64,000 nt of DNA from Candidatus Phytoplasma australiense (GTDB lineage Bacteria; Bacillota_I; Bacilli_A; Acholeplasmatales; Acholeplasmataceae), in contig AM422018.1 in assembly GCA_000069925.1 (NCBI GenBank), positions 310,001 through 374,000 of the forward strand, read 5' to 3'. A program made the translations under genes and the position numbers. Below, piece by piece: positions 17,670 through 26,508 of this stretch. Numbering within the stretch: position 1 is the first letter of the stretch; each line of letters begins with the position of its first letter. The notes below the pieces were generated by a model that did no database searches, was not told the DNA's origin, and was given only the letters and a program-made list of their open reading frames with translations.

Positions 17670-18989
17670 TTAATCAACTACTTTTACTATATCTTTGCCA
17701 AATAAGTTAACGGCGAAATCATATGGGGGGTAGCCTTCGTAGCCTGCATAAGGGTCAGAATTGTCAAGAAAGCATTTTTTTATATGCTTGATACCCATGA
17801 TTGCGTAATAAATCATCTACATCTTTGCAAGTTTTGGAGTATGGTGGTAAAATTCTGCGTATTTCACAATCAACCTGGTTGGATTTGAGTTGAGCCGCTA
17901 ATTCTTTGTTGCGGTTGAGCCCTGTTTCGTCGTTGTCTAAAGCGATGATTACCTTTATTTGTTTTTTTTGAAAATATCAATTTGAGCTTGGGATAGTTGT
18001 TGAGCGATGCAAATTAATCCCACTACATTTTTGATTCCGTGTTGCCAACAACTGATTACATCAAAAAAACCTTCATGGATAATGACGGTTTTTGCTTGTT
18101 TGATGTAAGGTAATGCCTCAAAGAAGCGATAGCTGAAATAAAAAGTAGGTGTTTGAGAGAAGTTAGTTAGGGATTGATATTTGGGTTTAAAAATGCCAGT
18201 GTTTTGGAAATTGTTTTGGTAAAAATGAAAAGTGTGTTGGCGTCCATTTTATATTGGGATAATAACAGAGCCATTAAAAGCATCGTGATAATATTTTGAG
18301 CCTTTTTTGCTGGTTTTTTCTTTGATAAAGCCGTATTCTATTAACTTGTGGATGTTAATGTTTTTCTTTTGGCAATAATTAAAGAATCGGAAAGATAAAG
18401 GTTTATCGGATAGAGGAGCGAACCCCAGGCTGAATTCTTTAATTGTGGCTGGGGTGAGCTTTCTTTTTTCGGTCAAGTATTTTATCCCTTGGTGAGATTC
18501 GTTGTTTTGGTTGGCAGTTAATAAATAGTGGTAGTAATCGCGGATTTGGTTGAATAAGGGCGATACTTCTTTGAGTAATTTCCTTTTGGCGGTTTTTAAT
18601 TGTGTTTCGTCCGTTGGGTAAGCTGATTTTGAATGATATTGTTGTTTGAAAGGACTTTTTGTTAGTTTAGTTATTTGTTGCTCTTCTTGGAGTAAAGTTT
18701 TAAATTCTTGCGATTTCATAAAACTGAGGATTCTTCGGATAGATTCATTAAAATCTAGTCCTCTAGTTCTTTGATAGACATCAACAATATCGTATCGTTT
18801 AGTACATTTGAAACAATGTATCGCGTTATCCTCGGTGATGCGACAGCAAGTAGGGTTTTCGCCTTGATGAATGGGACAAGGGAAGCGATATTTACGATTG
18901 AAATTGGGTGGTAGAATTTTTAATTTGATTAATAAAACCATCATCGGGAAGTTGGTTTGAATGTATTTGATTTTGTCTTGCATATTCAT
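17670..18989 (-). pseudogene. dnaG: DnaG-type primase, copy A, broken
   Basis: The N-terminus has a CHC2 zinc finger (CPIHQG ... CFKC). The ORF stops at 18249 because a GAA codon of copy B is TAA here (PI-stop-NGRQHTF). Downstream, the TOPRIM part (IIHEGFFDVISCW, IALDNDETGLNRN) survives in pieces split by one-base indels near 17960 and 17777. The frame ends VNLFGKDIVKVVD at 17670, without the DUF2963 tail that copy B carries (62576-64000). The zinc-binding half alone could not prime DNA synthesis. Operon order tmk-REase-dnaB-dnaG is as in PMUs. Confidence 0.9.
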
Positions 18990-19000
18990 TTTTTTACTCC

Positions 19001-20501
19001 TTAATTGGCATCTATTTCGTGAGGAAGAACAAAACCTACTTCCTTAAATGTTTGTGTTTCCATAGCGAAGTGATAAACTAAAGTTTGTTTGGTGCCGCTG
19101 CGGTTTTTCTTGATGTTGACTTCAATAATTTTTTGGTTGTCTTTTCCTGTGGCGTCTTCGTATAATTGACTTACGGTTTCGTTGTTGGAAGAAATAAGTT
19201 TATCTTTGTCTTTGGATATTTTTGGGTTGAATTCAGACATTATTAAAACAATGTCAGAGTTTGTCTCGATTCCTCCAGAGCCTTTTAAAGCAGTTATTTC
19301 GGGGGATTTTCCTTGGTAATTGCTGTAAGTGTCTCTAGAGAATTGTGATAAAATAATAACAACAATCTCTAATTTGGTTGCGAGTTCTTTGATTTTTTTC
19401 ATGATTTCATCAATTGCCAAACGGTCGTTTTCTAAGTGTTTGGTTGATTTGTTTATTTGGAGATGGTCGATTACAACGACATCTACTTTTTTCTCTAAAT
19501 GAAGGCGATAAAGTAAATCGACGATGTAATTGATGCTTTTGGTTTTGTCATAACTAAAAGATAAATTAAGGTTTGAGATAAAACTTTTTGCTGATTCCAT
19601 CCTTTCGTCATAAATTGATTGTGTAACGTCGGTTGCTTGAGGGTCAAAGTCTTTATCCAAAATAACATTTAAAGGAATTTGGGTATGGCGTGCTAATAAG
19701 CGAGTTAAGTTTTCTTGCCAAGTCATTTCGTATGAAAAAACAATCATGTGTGGTTGTTCTTCTGATTTTTTAAATCTGGTTTGGGCTAAATCTAGTAATA
19801 AATTATAGACGAAAGTAGTTTTTCCTAAACCTGTGTACCCTCCGATTGTGATAACTTGACCTTTTTTAAATCCTTTAGTGTTTTTGTTTAACATTTCAAA
19901 ATCATCGGATAAACGATAATATTCTTCTTGGATTGTTTGTTTAGCAGAAACATCAGGTGATAAATATTCAGGTCCTAAAGACATCATTTGACTTATGGTA
20001 AGCAATTCTTTATCAGATTCATTAGGAATAAGGAAGATGAAATCTTTTAGTTTGGCAAATGTTTCTTTTATGTGTGAATCCACAAGATGAGGAGCTTTGG
20101 ATTCAAAAGAAGGTTGGATGGTTGTTAAAAATTGTTGATAGAGTTGAGATTGGGTGTATGTGTGTTTTAAATCAATTAGAAGGTGTGTGTTGTCGGTTGA
20201 GGAAGTGTCGGTATCTAAAAAACTAAGGCGGATTTGCGGTGATATTTTCTTGAGGGTAATGTTTTTGTAAATAAGTCAATAATTCGGATATAATAAATTG
20301 TCTGGTTTTTCTTCTGTTAAGAGGGTGAGAGAATGGACCTTCTAGATTTAAATATTTTAAAGCGTTAAAGATTTTTTGGTTTAATGAGTCTTGTAAGTGT
20401 TTGGGGTTGATGATTTCGCAATAAAATTCTAAATGTTTCCATTTTTCTTGATGGATGTAATTGACAATTTGGTTTAGGGCTTTTTGTTCGTTGGTTAACA
20501 T
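19001..20501 (-). pseudogene. dnaB: Replicative DNA helicase DnaB, copy A, one frameshift
   Basis: The N-terminal domain ORF (20223-20501) and the RecA-like ATPase ORF (19001-20083) belong to one gene. Between them the frame reads on as PQIRLSFLDTDTSS ... QSQLYQQF without a stop if one base is changed near 20235. The ATPase has Walker A GGYTGLGKTT, Walker B VVVIDHLQI, ILSQFSRDTYS and an arginine-finger region KKNRSGTK. A truncated C-terminal ATPase could still be made from the ATG at 20083. The intact, rather different DnaB at 35533-36816 may supply the activity. Confidence 0.85.
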
Positions 20502-20517
20502 TTTTTTAAATCTCTTT

Positions 20518-21123
20518 TTATTTTTTAATTAAATTTATATTTGGAAAGGTAATAAATTGTCTTCGGGAAAAGTTTTGAAAAAATGAGTGGCTGTTTGGTG
20601 AAAATAGGTTAATTACTTTATTGATGCTTTGTACTTTGCCTTGTTTGAGTTTTTCATTGAGTCTTTGAGTTTCCGAGGTGTGGTTTGTTAGGAGGTAGTA
20701 CTCAAAGCGAGTGTCTAGTTTTTTTAGTTGTTGTCCTTCGATGATGGCTTGTTTGTAGCGGTCGCGGAGGCATGTTTTGAAATTGAAAGCGATTATTCGT
20801 TTGGTGTGGGTGAATAACACTAAATCAAATTTGATATCGGGGATGAAGAATAAATATGCCTGTGGATATAAATTGGTGATGCCGTAATATCGGAAATAAA
20901 GCAAAATAAAGAATTCGTTAATTTTTCCGCGAAGGGATTTTTGAGATTGGCAATTGAAGTTATTTGTTTCAAAATAATGATTTAATTGAGTGTGATTGGT
21001 TTTCATATATTCGTTGATTGGGAGTGTGAAGGTAGATTTATCAAAAATTTGTTTGAGAATGTCAACGGATTTTATGTTTTGTTTAAATTGTTTGATGTTG
21101 TTTAATTCTTGGTTAGTTAGCAT
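20518..21123 (-). CDS. PD-(D/E)XK nuclease-like PMU protein (copy 1)
   Basis: 201 residues, start preceded by TAGGAG. A core reading IPDIKFDLVLF ... IIAFNFKTCLRDRYKQ places an Asp about 20 residues before an F-N-F-K strand and an R-D-R-[YW]-K-Q helix. This resembles the active site of several Type II restriction enzymes (K-T-x-x-R-x-R-W-x-Q). The usual second acidic residue before Lys is Asn here, so activity is uncertain. The paralogue at 34878-35510 conserves the same block exactly. Both copies lie between dnaB and tmk, which ties them to PMU replication or defence. Confidence 0.7.
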   Translation of the reverse strand: MLTNQELNNIKQFKQNIKSVDILKQIFDKSTFTLPINEYMKTNHTQLNHYFETNNFNCQSQKSLRGKINEFFILLYFRYYGITNLYPQAYLFFIPDIKFDLVLFTHTKRIIAFNFKTCLRDRYKQAIIEGQQLKKLDTRFEYYLLTNHTSETQRLNEKLKQGKVQSINKVINLFSPNSHSFFQNFSRRQFITFPNINLIKK

Positions 21124-21150
21124 ATTTGTTTTCTCCTATGAATTGTTTTT

Positions 21151-21212
21151 TTCGCCGAGCGTTGTTGTGTTGGTTTGGTTGGTAAAAAAAGAAAAGACCC
21201 TTAAAAGGGTCT
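21151..21212 (-). promoter_or_regulatory. Intergenic cassette: terminator hairpin plus GC-rich box (site d)
   Basis: AGACCCTTTTAAGGGTCT with TTTTCTTTTTTT, then ACCAACACAACAACGCTCGG and CGAAAAAAA; the clearest example of the box. It follows the 48-aa ORF and precedes the nuclease-like gene. Confidence 0.7.
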
Positions 21213-21347
21213 GTGGGTGGTTTTAGCAAATATTCTTTTGGTACGCCAAGTAATCTTGCCGTCTTTGTGGATGGTTTTGATTTTTCCGTTGGAGTAGTAG
21301 ATATATGTGTTGCCATTTTTGCATTGTTTTTGAATTATAATTGCCAT
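21201..21347 (-). CDS. Small DUF2963-like protein (48 aa), overlapping tmk
   Basis: The ATG lies inside the last codons of tmk (13-nt overlap), suggesting translational coupling. The peptide contains YIYYSNGKIKTIHKDGKITW, a DUF2963-type repeat, and its stop codon falls inside the terminator hairpin at 21195-21212. Compact coding with a recognisable repeat supports a real gene, though it may be a remnant. Confidence 0.5.
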   Translation of the reverse strand: MAIIIQKQCKNGNTYIYYSNGKIKTIHKDGKITWRTKRIFAKTTHRPF

Positions 21348-21964
21348 TGTTTTATGTTTCCTATCTTTTTTATTATATTTTTTTGGTGTTGCGAGATGTT
21401 TGTGAAATCGATTGTATCTAAAATTATTTTTGTTCCGAGGTTTGGTAGTTTCAAAAACTCATCATAACCTTGTTCAACTTTTTTGAAATATGATATTGGA
21501 CTTGATTCGATGACGTCTAATTTGTGGTTTGATTGAGTGCGTTTGCGGTTGATGCCAATTTCAGGGTTTGTTTTTAAGTATACAGTCATGTCGGGTTTGA
21601 TGAAGCGATTGAATAAGTTATAAAAAATTTGGTAATCTCTTTTGTTTTGGGAGGGATAAATGCGATAAGCGAAATTTGAGCCTAACCAACGGTCAATTAA
21701 AATGATTTTGTTTGAGAAAATGTGTGGAGTTATTTGTTCTTCTTGGGTTTGAATCATGTTTGAAAAACTCAATAAAAGGCGTGTTTGGTTGTCTAAGTTT
21801 TCGTGAGTTAAAAACATTTTGCGGATTTGTGGGCCAATTGATGAACTGCCTAATCCTTGTAGCGTGATGACTTCTTGGTTTTGGGCTTGTAATTCTTCTT
21901 TGATGTTTTGGATAAAAGTAGTTTTTCCGCTTCCGTCTAAGCCTTCAAAAATTATTATTTTCAT
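21335..21964 (-). CDS. tmk: Thymidylate kinase (PMU copy 1)
   Basis: Phosphorylates dTMP to dTDP. It has the P-loop FEGLDGSGKTT at residue ~5, the DRW motif at ~90 (ILIDRWLGSNFAYR) and LID region NRKRTQSNHKLDV. Length (209 aa) is normal. AAGGAG precedes the ATG, and a hairpin/T-run at 21998-22021 ends the preceding transcript. Extra tmk genes are a PMU hallmark; a second, divergent copy is at 34241-34888. Confidence 0.93.
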   Translation of the reverse strand: MKIIIFEGLDGSGKTTFIQNIKEELQAQNQEVITLQGLGSSSIGPQIRKMFLTHENLDNQTRLLLSFSNMIQTQEEQITPHIFSNKIILIDRWLGSNFAYRIYPSQNKRDYQIFYNLFNRFIKPDMTVYLKTNPEIGINRKRTQSNHKLDVIESSPISYFKKVEQGYDEFLKLPNLGTKIILDTIDFTNISQHQKNIIKKIGNIKQWQL

Positions 21965-21997
21965 TTTTTTTCTCCTTAATTTAATTTTTAAATGAAA

Positions 21998-22021
21998 AAA
22001 GACCTTCGCGAGAAGGTCTTT
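21998..22021 (-). terminator. Intrinsic terminator between the secreted-family gene and tmk
   Basis: Stem GACCTTC/GAAGGTC with A/T runs on both sides, so it can act in both directions. Confidence 0.8.
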
Positions 22022-22025
22022 AGCG

Positions 22026-23938
22026 TTATTCTGTCATTAGTTCAGTGGGTTTTGGTGGTGGGGATTGTGTTGTGTAGAAATGTGAAAAGATATTATACCA
22101 CCAATTGCATGGTTGTTCGTCTACGTACCATACTGCTCGCCATCCACTGCCGCTACAAGTGAAGTTGGATTTTGTTCCGTCTTCGTTATAGATGTCTGTT
22201 GGACGATAACCGAAATGATGTTTTATGTCGCCAAGTGTATAACGAACACCTGGTTTGATGTAGCATTGTTGTAACCAAGAAACATATTTATTGTGGTATT
22301 CCTCTAGGATTTTTGTTATTTGTTTTGTGTTGGTGCAGGTGATGTGATATATTTTGTCGGTGGTTTCAAAAGTATGATGAATGGTTGTAAGGTTTGCGTC
22401 GTGTTTTATCACTTTGTTTATGGGCGGACCTAAAGTTATTGAAGTATATTTGGGAATTTTGATGATTTGTGTGATGCCTTGATGATGGGTTTGTGAGTTC
22501 TCTTGTTTCCAGGTTTTGATGGCTTCTTGAGGGTCTAGGGAATCAGGAAAGGTGATGTTTATTTCTTCTTTTTGGGTGTTGAATGAGAAAAGATAAACAT
22601 TTCTAGCTCCGTTTGATAGTTTGAGTAAGTCTTCGATAGTGTATTTTTGGGAAGTGATTATTCGCTGTTTCAGCTCGCGAATGGTTTTTAATTTTTGGTT
22701 GATTGTTTCACGAGAATTGTTTTGTGCTTCATCGACTTCAACTTCGTATTGAAGGCGTGTTAGGTCTTTTTTTAAGCGTTCTACTTCTGGAGATTCTGAA
22801 GGGAGGAAGCGGATTCCGTCGTCGAAATAAATCGCTTCTAGATTGAATTTTTGGTGAGGGGATGGTGTGTGTTCGATATTGTAGGGAAGCGGGATTTGAG
22901 GAGGGGCATCTGGTTGGGTTGTCGATAGGTGATATTCGTCCCAAATTCTACCATTTCGTTTAAATAAAGTGTAATCTTTTGTATCATAGTTAGATATTTC
23001 ACATAATTTCCCTGAGTCGTAATATGTTTTTTGCGTTTTAATTGTGCCGTCTGGTCTGTATTGAAATTCTTTCGTTCGGTTACCGTCAGAGTTATATATG
23101 GTAACGAAATCAAGTGAGCCATCAGGATGATAAAGGACATGTTTTGTTCTTTTTCCTATGTGGATATCTGGGGTGTATTGGATAATTTCTTTAATTGTTT
23201 GACTGTTGTCGTAGTAAATTGTTTGTGTGGTTTCTTTGATTGTTTGTGTGGAGTTGGTGGAACCTTTTGATTTGGGGTTGTATTCAGTTATTGTTTTTGA
23301 GTCAGGTTTGTAGTCTCCTAGGGGAAAATTTAAGAATGCGTCGTCATTTGGAAATGCGTTGTAACATCCTAACTTAATGTATACAGGGTTTTTGGTGATG
23401 TTGTGGGCAGTTAAGTAATTTTTAATTGCTTCTGTTTTGCTTCGGCCTTCAGGGAGTTTGATGGAGATTAAGTGAGTGTTGCATTTTATTTCTTGAGGGT
23501 GTTTGTTTGCGTCCCAAAAAATAAACCCATCTTTGATGGCTGTTTGGTGTGCCAAAAGCTCTTCTAAGGTGGATTCGTTATCAGCTTGAGGGTATTGAGT
23601 ATTAAAAGGATTATCTCTTGCTCTTAAATAAACCGCTAATAAACCATCTGGTGGCTTTTTGATTTGATATTGAAAGTAGTTTTGGTTGTAAAGGTTGTAT
23701 CGTGAACCATCTAAATTATTTCCAACAACACTTATTTAAAATAATTTAGGATTTCAGGGATGCTTTCTTTGTTTAAAACAGGAATGTCATATCTTTTCAT
23801 TTTGGGTTGGGTCGCTAACCATTCTTGTTGGAGGGTTTCGTAATCTGCTAATTTAATTTTGGTTTTGTTTTGACTATGAAAAAAAGAAGAATGAGCATTG
23901 ATGGAAGGGACAAAATTGAAGATAATAATTAATAACAT
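22026..23938 (-). pseudogene. Secreted-protein family with DUF2963 insert, frameshifted (paralogue 1)
   Basis: One gene in three frames. The N-terminal ORF (23732-23938) begins with a hydrophobic segment (LLIIIFNFVPSINAHSS), then LADYETLQQEWLATQPKMKR. Frame changes near 23745 and 23672 lead to KKPPDGLLAVYLRARDNPFN and on into the 509-residue ORF (22026-23555). That ORF contains DUF2963 repeats (~85-200), EAIYFDDGIRFLPS, a coiled stretch, YTIEDLLKLSNGARNVYLFS, and a C-terminal WLQQCYIKPGVRYTLGDIKHHFG block. The leader suggests export. The paralogue at 24419-25920 lacks the DUF2963 insert, so the insert is a mobile module. Function unknown. Confidence 0.75.
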
Positions 23939-23952
23939 AATTATTAATTTTT

Positions 23953-23985
23953 TAGATAAAGGGGATTTTAGTTATTTTTGACATT
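23953..23985 (-). CDS. Ten-codon upstream ORF (MSKITKIPFI)
   Basis: Has the AGGAGG ribosome site of the gene and stops 14 nt before the ATG at 23938. The last part is out of frame by one base with KSPLSKKLII, which would otherwise extend the signal peptide. An equivalent ORF with the same frame error lies at 25934-25966. Confidence 0.4.
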
Positions 23986-24023
23986 TTTAAAACCTCCTTT
24001 TTTGTGATTTAGGTATAAAAAAA

Positions 24024-24043
24024 GACCCCTAGTTAAAGGGGAC
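24024..24043 (-). terminator. Hairpin with T-run on the minus strand
   Basis: CCCCT/AGGGG stem followed on the minus strand by CTTTTTTTATACC. It separates the two secreted-family paralogues. Confidence 0.6.
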
Positions 24044-24061
24044 TAAATTAGATTAAAAAAA

Positions 24062-24199
24062 TGCTTCGTTGAAATTAAAGGTAAAATTGTAAAAATTAAA
24101 AGTAGGTATTTACAAGGTTTTTTAGGTCACTTAGAGGCTAAATTGGATTTAAAAGGGTATAAATCAATCCCTAAGGGTAAACCATTAATTGTAATTTAA
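24062..24199 (+). pseudogene. Short orphan coding remnant
   Basis: An open frame without a start codon reads CFVEIKGKIVKIKSRYLQGF and ends GYKSIPKGKPLIVI at a TAA. The composition is protein-like and unlike the surrounding low-complexity DNA, so it is probably the 3' end of a lost gene. I cannot assign a family. The rest of 24200-24390 shows no gene. Confidence 0.35.
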
Positions 24200-24394
24200 T
24201 CACAGCGAGAGGGGCAAAATAATGCTTTAAAGAGGCATGTTTGATTTGGGGGTATTTTTTATTCTAAAAGTAGTTATTTGAAATTAAAAAAATAATATTT
24301 TCAATTATAAGTTTTAATTTCTTTTTTTTGACTTCTTCTTTATTAGAACACAAATTCTTTTTTTTGATTTTAACAAAAATGAGCCAAAAAAAAT

Positions 24395-24412
24395 GACCTC
24401 CATTTGGAGGTC
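24395..24412 (-). terminator. Intrinsic terminator of secreted-family paralogue 2
   Basis: GACCTCC/GGAGGTC stem just after the stop at 24419, followed by ATTTTTTTT on the minus strand. Confidence 0.85.
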
Positions 24413-24418
24413 TTAATA

Positions 24419-25920
24419 TCAATTAATATTTAATTCTTGAGGTTTTTTGGGTGGTGGAGTGGTGTCATAAAAATTAGAAAAAGTATTGTTTGAGCCAGAA
24501 CATTCACTCCCATTAACGTACCAATCATCTATGAAAGTATTTGTAACATAATAATATCTACATTTTTCCCCTTCTTCATTATAAATGTCTCTTGATGAAC
24601 GACCAAATTTATTTCTTATTTCTTGAGCTGAATAAGAAATGCCAGGTTTAATGTAACATTGCTTCATCCAATTTACATAAGCATCACGATATTTTTGGGC
24701 AAGTTTAATTTGGGGTGTATCATTTTTACAAACTACAAAATAACAACAATTAGTAGTTTCAAAAGTATGTTTGAATATTTTAATTGGGAAAAGAATAGAA
24801 ATTTTTTTATAAGCAGGAGAATTAATTTCAAAACCAGCATCACGATTTTCGCTTTGTTCTTCATAGTCATCTTCTTGAACTAGAGGAGGGAAAGTGCAAA
24901 GGTTGTTTTCTCGTTTCCAGTCGCGAATAGCTTGGTAAGGATCAATAGCATCAGGTAATTCGATGCTTTTAATTCTTTTTTGAGTATTGAAGGAAAAAAG
25001 ATAGATGTTTTTGGCGCCATTGGAGAGTTTCAATAAATCTTCAATGGTGTAAGTTTGGTGTTTGATGATTTCTTGGTAAAGTTCTTTAATTTCTTCTTGT
25101 AAAGATACAATTTGTTTTGTCAATAACTCTTTTATTATTTCATCTTTAGTTTGAATTAAATCATTTTGGTAGTCTTTTATCATTTCTTCTAGTCGTTCTA
25201 TTATATATTTTAAAGATCTAGTTTTTTCATCTTCATGAAGAATGCGGATTCCATCATCGAAATAAATAGCAGCAATTTCAATACCATTAAATTCTCCTGA
25301 AGGTAAAGGAGCGATTAAACCTGTGGTAGGGGTAATATTATAACAACCTAATTTAATTAGTTTGGGTTCCTTGATGATTTTATTTTGGATTAAGTAATCA
25401 TTTATCGCTTTTTCTTTACTTTGGTCAACAAAGAGATTGATGATGATTAATTCCACATTGCCCTTTTCTTCCTGATTTTTTTGTTGAACATCCCAAAATA
25501 CGAAAGCTTCTTCGATGGCGATTTCGTATTTTAAAAGGTCATCTAAGGTGTATTCATAGCCATCTTGAGGATATTTAATTTTAAAAGGGTTTTGCCTGGC
25601 TTTGAAAAAACACAGATTAATCCTGCAGGAGGATTTTTGATTTCCCAGTAGAAGATATTTTTGGCATAAGGATTATAAGTAGGCTTTTCATCCAAACCAT
25701 AAGTAGAAGTTTCAATGTTGAAATATTTTAAGATTTCGGGGATACTTTCTTTGGATAAAACAGGAATGTCATATCTTTTCATTTTGGGTTGGGTCGCTAA
25801 CCATTCTTGTTGGAGGGTTTCGTAATCTGCTAATTTAATTTTGGTTTTGTTTTGACTATGAAAATAAGAAGAATGAGCATTAATGGAAGGGACAAAATTG
25901 AAGATAATAATTAATAACAT
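24419..25920 (-). pseudogene. Secreted-protein family, frameshifted (paralogue 2)
   Basis: The N-terminal ORF (25543-25920) has the same hydrophobic leader and LADYETLQQEWLATQ block as paralogue 1. Near 25608 a T6 run (T7 needed) shifts the frame. The other frame continues FKARQNPFKIKYPQDGYEY, then YEIAIEEAFVFWDV, into the 345-residue ORF (24419-25456) with EIAAIYFDDGIRILH, a coiled region, YTIEDLLKLSNGAKNIYLFS and WMKQCYIKPGISYSAQEIRN. There is no DUF2963 insert. Corrected, this would be a ~490-residue exported protein. Function unknown. Confidence 0.75.
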
Positions 25921-25933
25921 AATTATTAATTTT

Positions 25934-25966
25934 TTAGATAAAGGGGATTTTAATTACTTTAAACAT
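25934..25966 (-). CDS. Ten-codon upstream ORF (MFKVIKIPFI)
   Basis: ATG preceded by AGGAGG; stops 14 nt before the ATG at 25920. It carries the same AAAATCCCC context and frame as the ORF at 23953-23985. Confidence 0.4.
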   Translation of the reverse strand: MFKVIKIPFI

Positions 25967-25969
25967 TAT

Positions 25970-26425
25970 TTAATAACCTCCTAATTCTTTTTTTAGGTTT
26001 TTCTCAAAATATAAATGATAACAAACACAATGTAAAGTAACAGTATGCCCATAATCATGGATAAAATCACTTTTCCATACATTTTTATAATTTTTATATT
26101 GTTTAATTGTTTTATTAATTAATTTCCCATTTTTATTAATCCAATCTTTAAAGTTTGATTTTGATTCGGCAAAGTTTTTATTTTCGCAAAACATAATTAA
26201 AGAAATTGTTTTATCTTCTGAAGTTGTATGTCGATTAATTTGTTTATAAATTTCTTTAATTGATTTTTCTCCTCTTTGTCTTTTACATTCAATAATATGC
26301 CGAAGTTTATCTTCGAATTCAATCATTATATCCGATTTACCATGGCCATTTATAGCTTCGGTAACAACAAAAACTCCAGATAAACTCTCTTCTAATTTTA
26401 ATTTAATTAAAGATGATAAAAACAT
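25970..26425 (-). CDS. Predicted PD-(D/E)XK nuclease, possibly N-terminally truncated
   Basis: 151 residues. GHGKSDIMIEFEDKLRHIIECKRQRG gives the pattern Asp, then E-C-K about 13 residues later, followed by a helix IYKQINRH and a conserved SLIMFCENKNF strand. This is the layout of PD-(D/E)XK nuclease cores. There is no Shine-Dalgarno, and the upstream frame (LKKYYESSIKE) could also be coding, so an N-terminal part may be missing. It sits between an exported metalloprotease gene and the broken secreted-family gene. Substrate unknown. Confidence 0.6.
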   Translation of the reverse strand: MFLSSLIKLKLEESLSGVFVVTEAINGHGKSDIMIEFEDKLRHIIECKRQRGEKSIKEIYKQINRHTTSEDKTISLIMFCENKNFAESKSNFKDWINKNGKLINKTIKQYKNYKNVWKSDFIHDYGHTVTLHCVCYHLYFEKNLKKELGGY

Positions 26426-26508
26426 TTCTTTAATTGATGATTCATAATATTTTTTTAATTATTTTTTTTTATTAATGTTTGTATATTTTTGTTTTGATAA
26501 GTTATTTT

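Noticed and set aside
21113-21316. 67-codon minus-strand frame overlapping the end of tmk
   Set aside because: Another frame over the same bases encodes a recognisable DUF2963 repeat with an ATG coupled to tmk; I kept that one (21201-21347).
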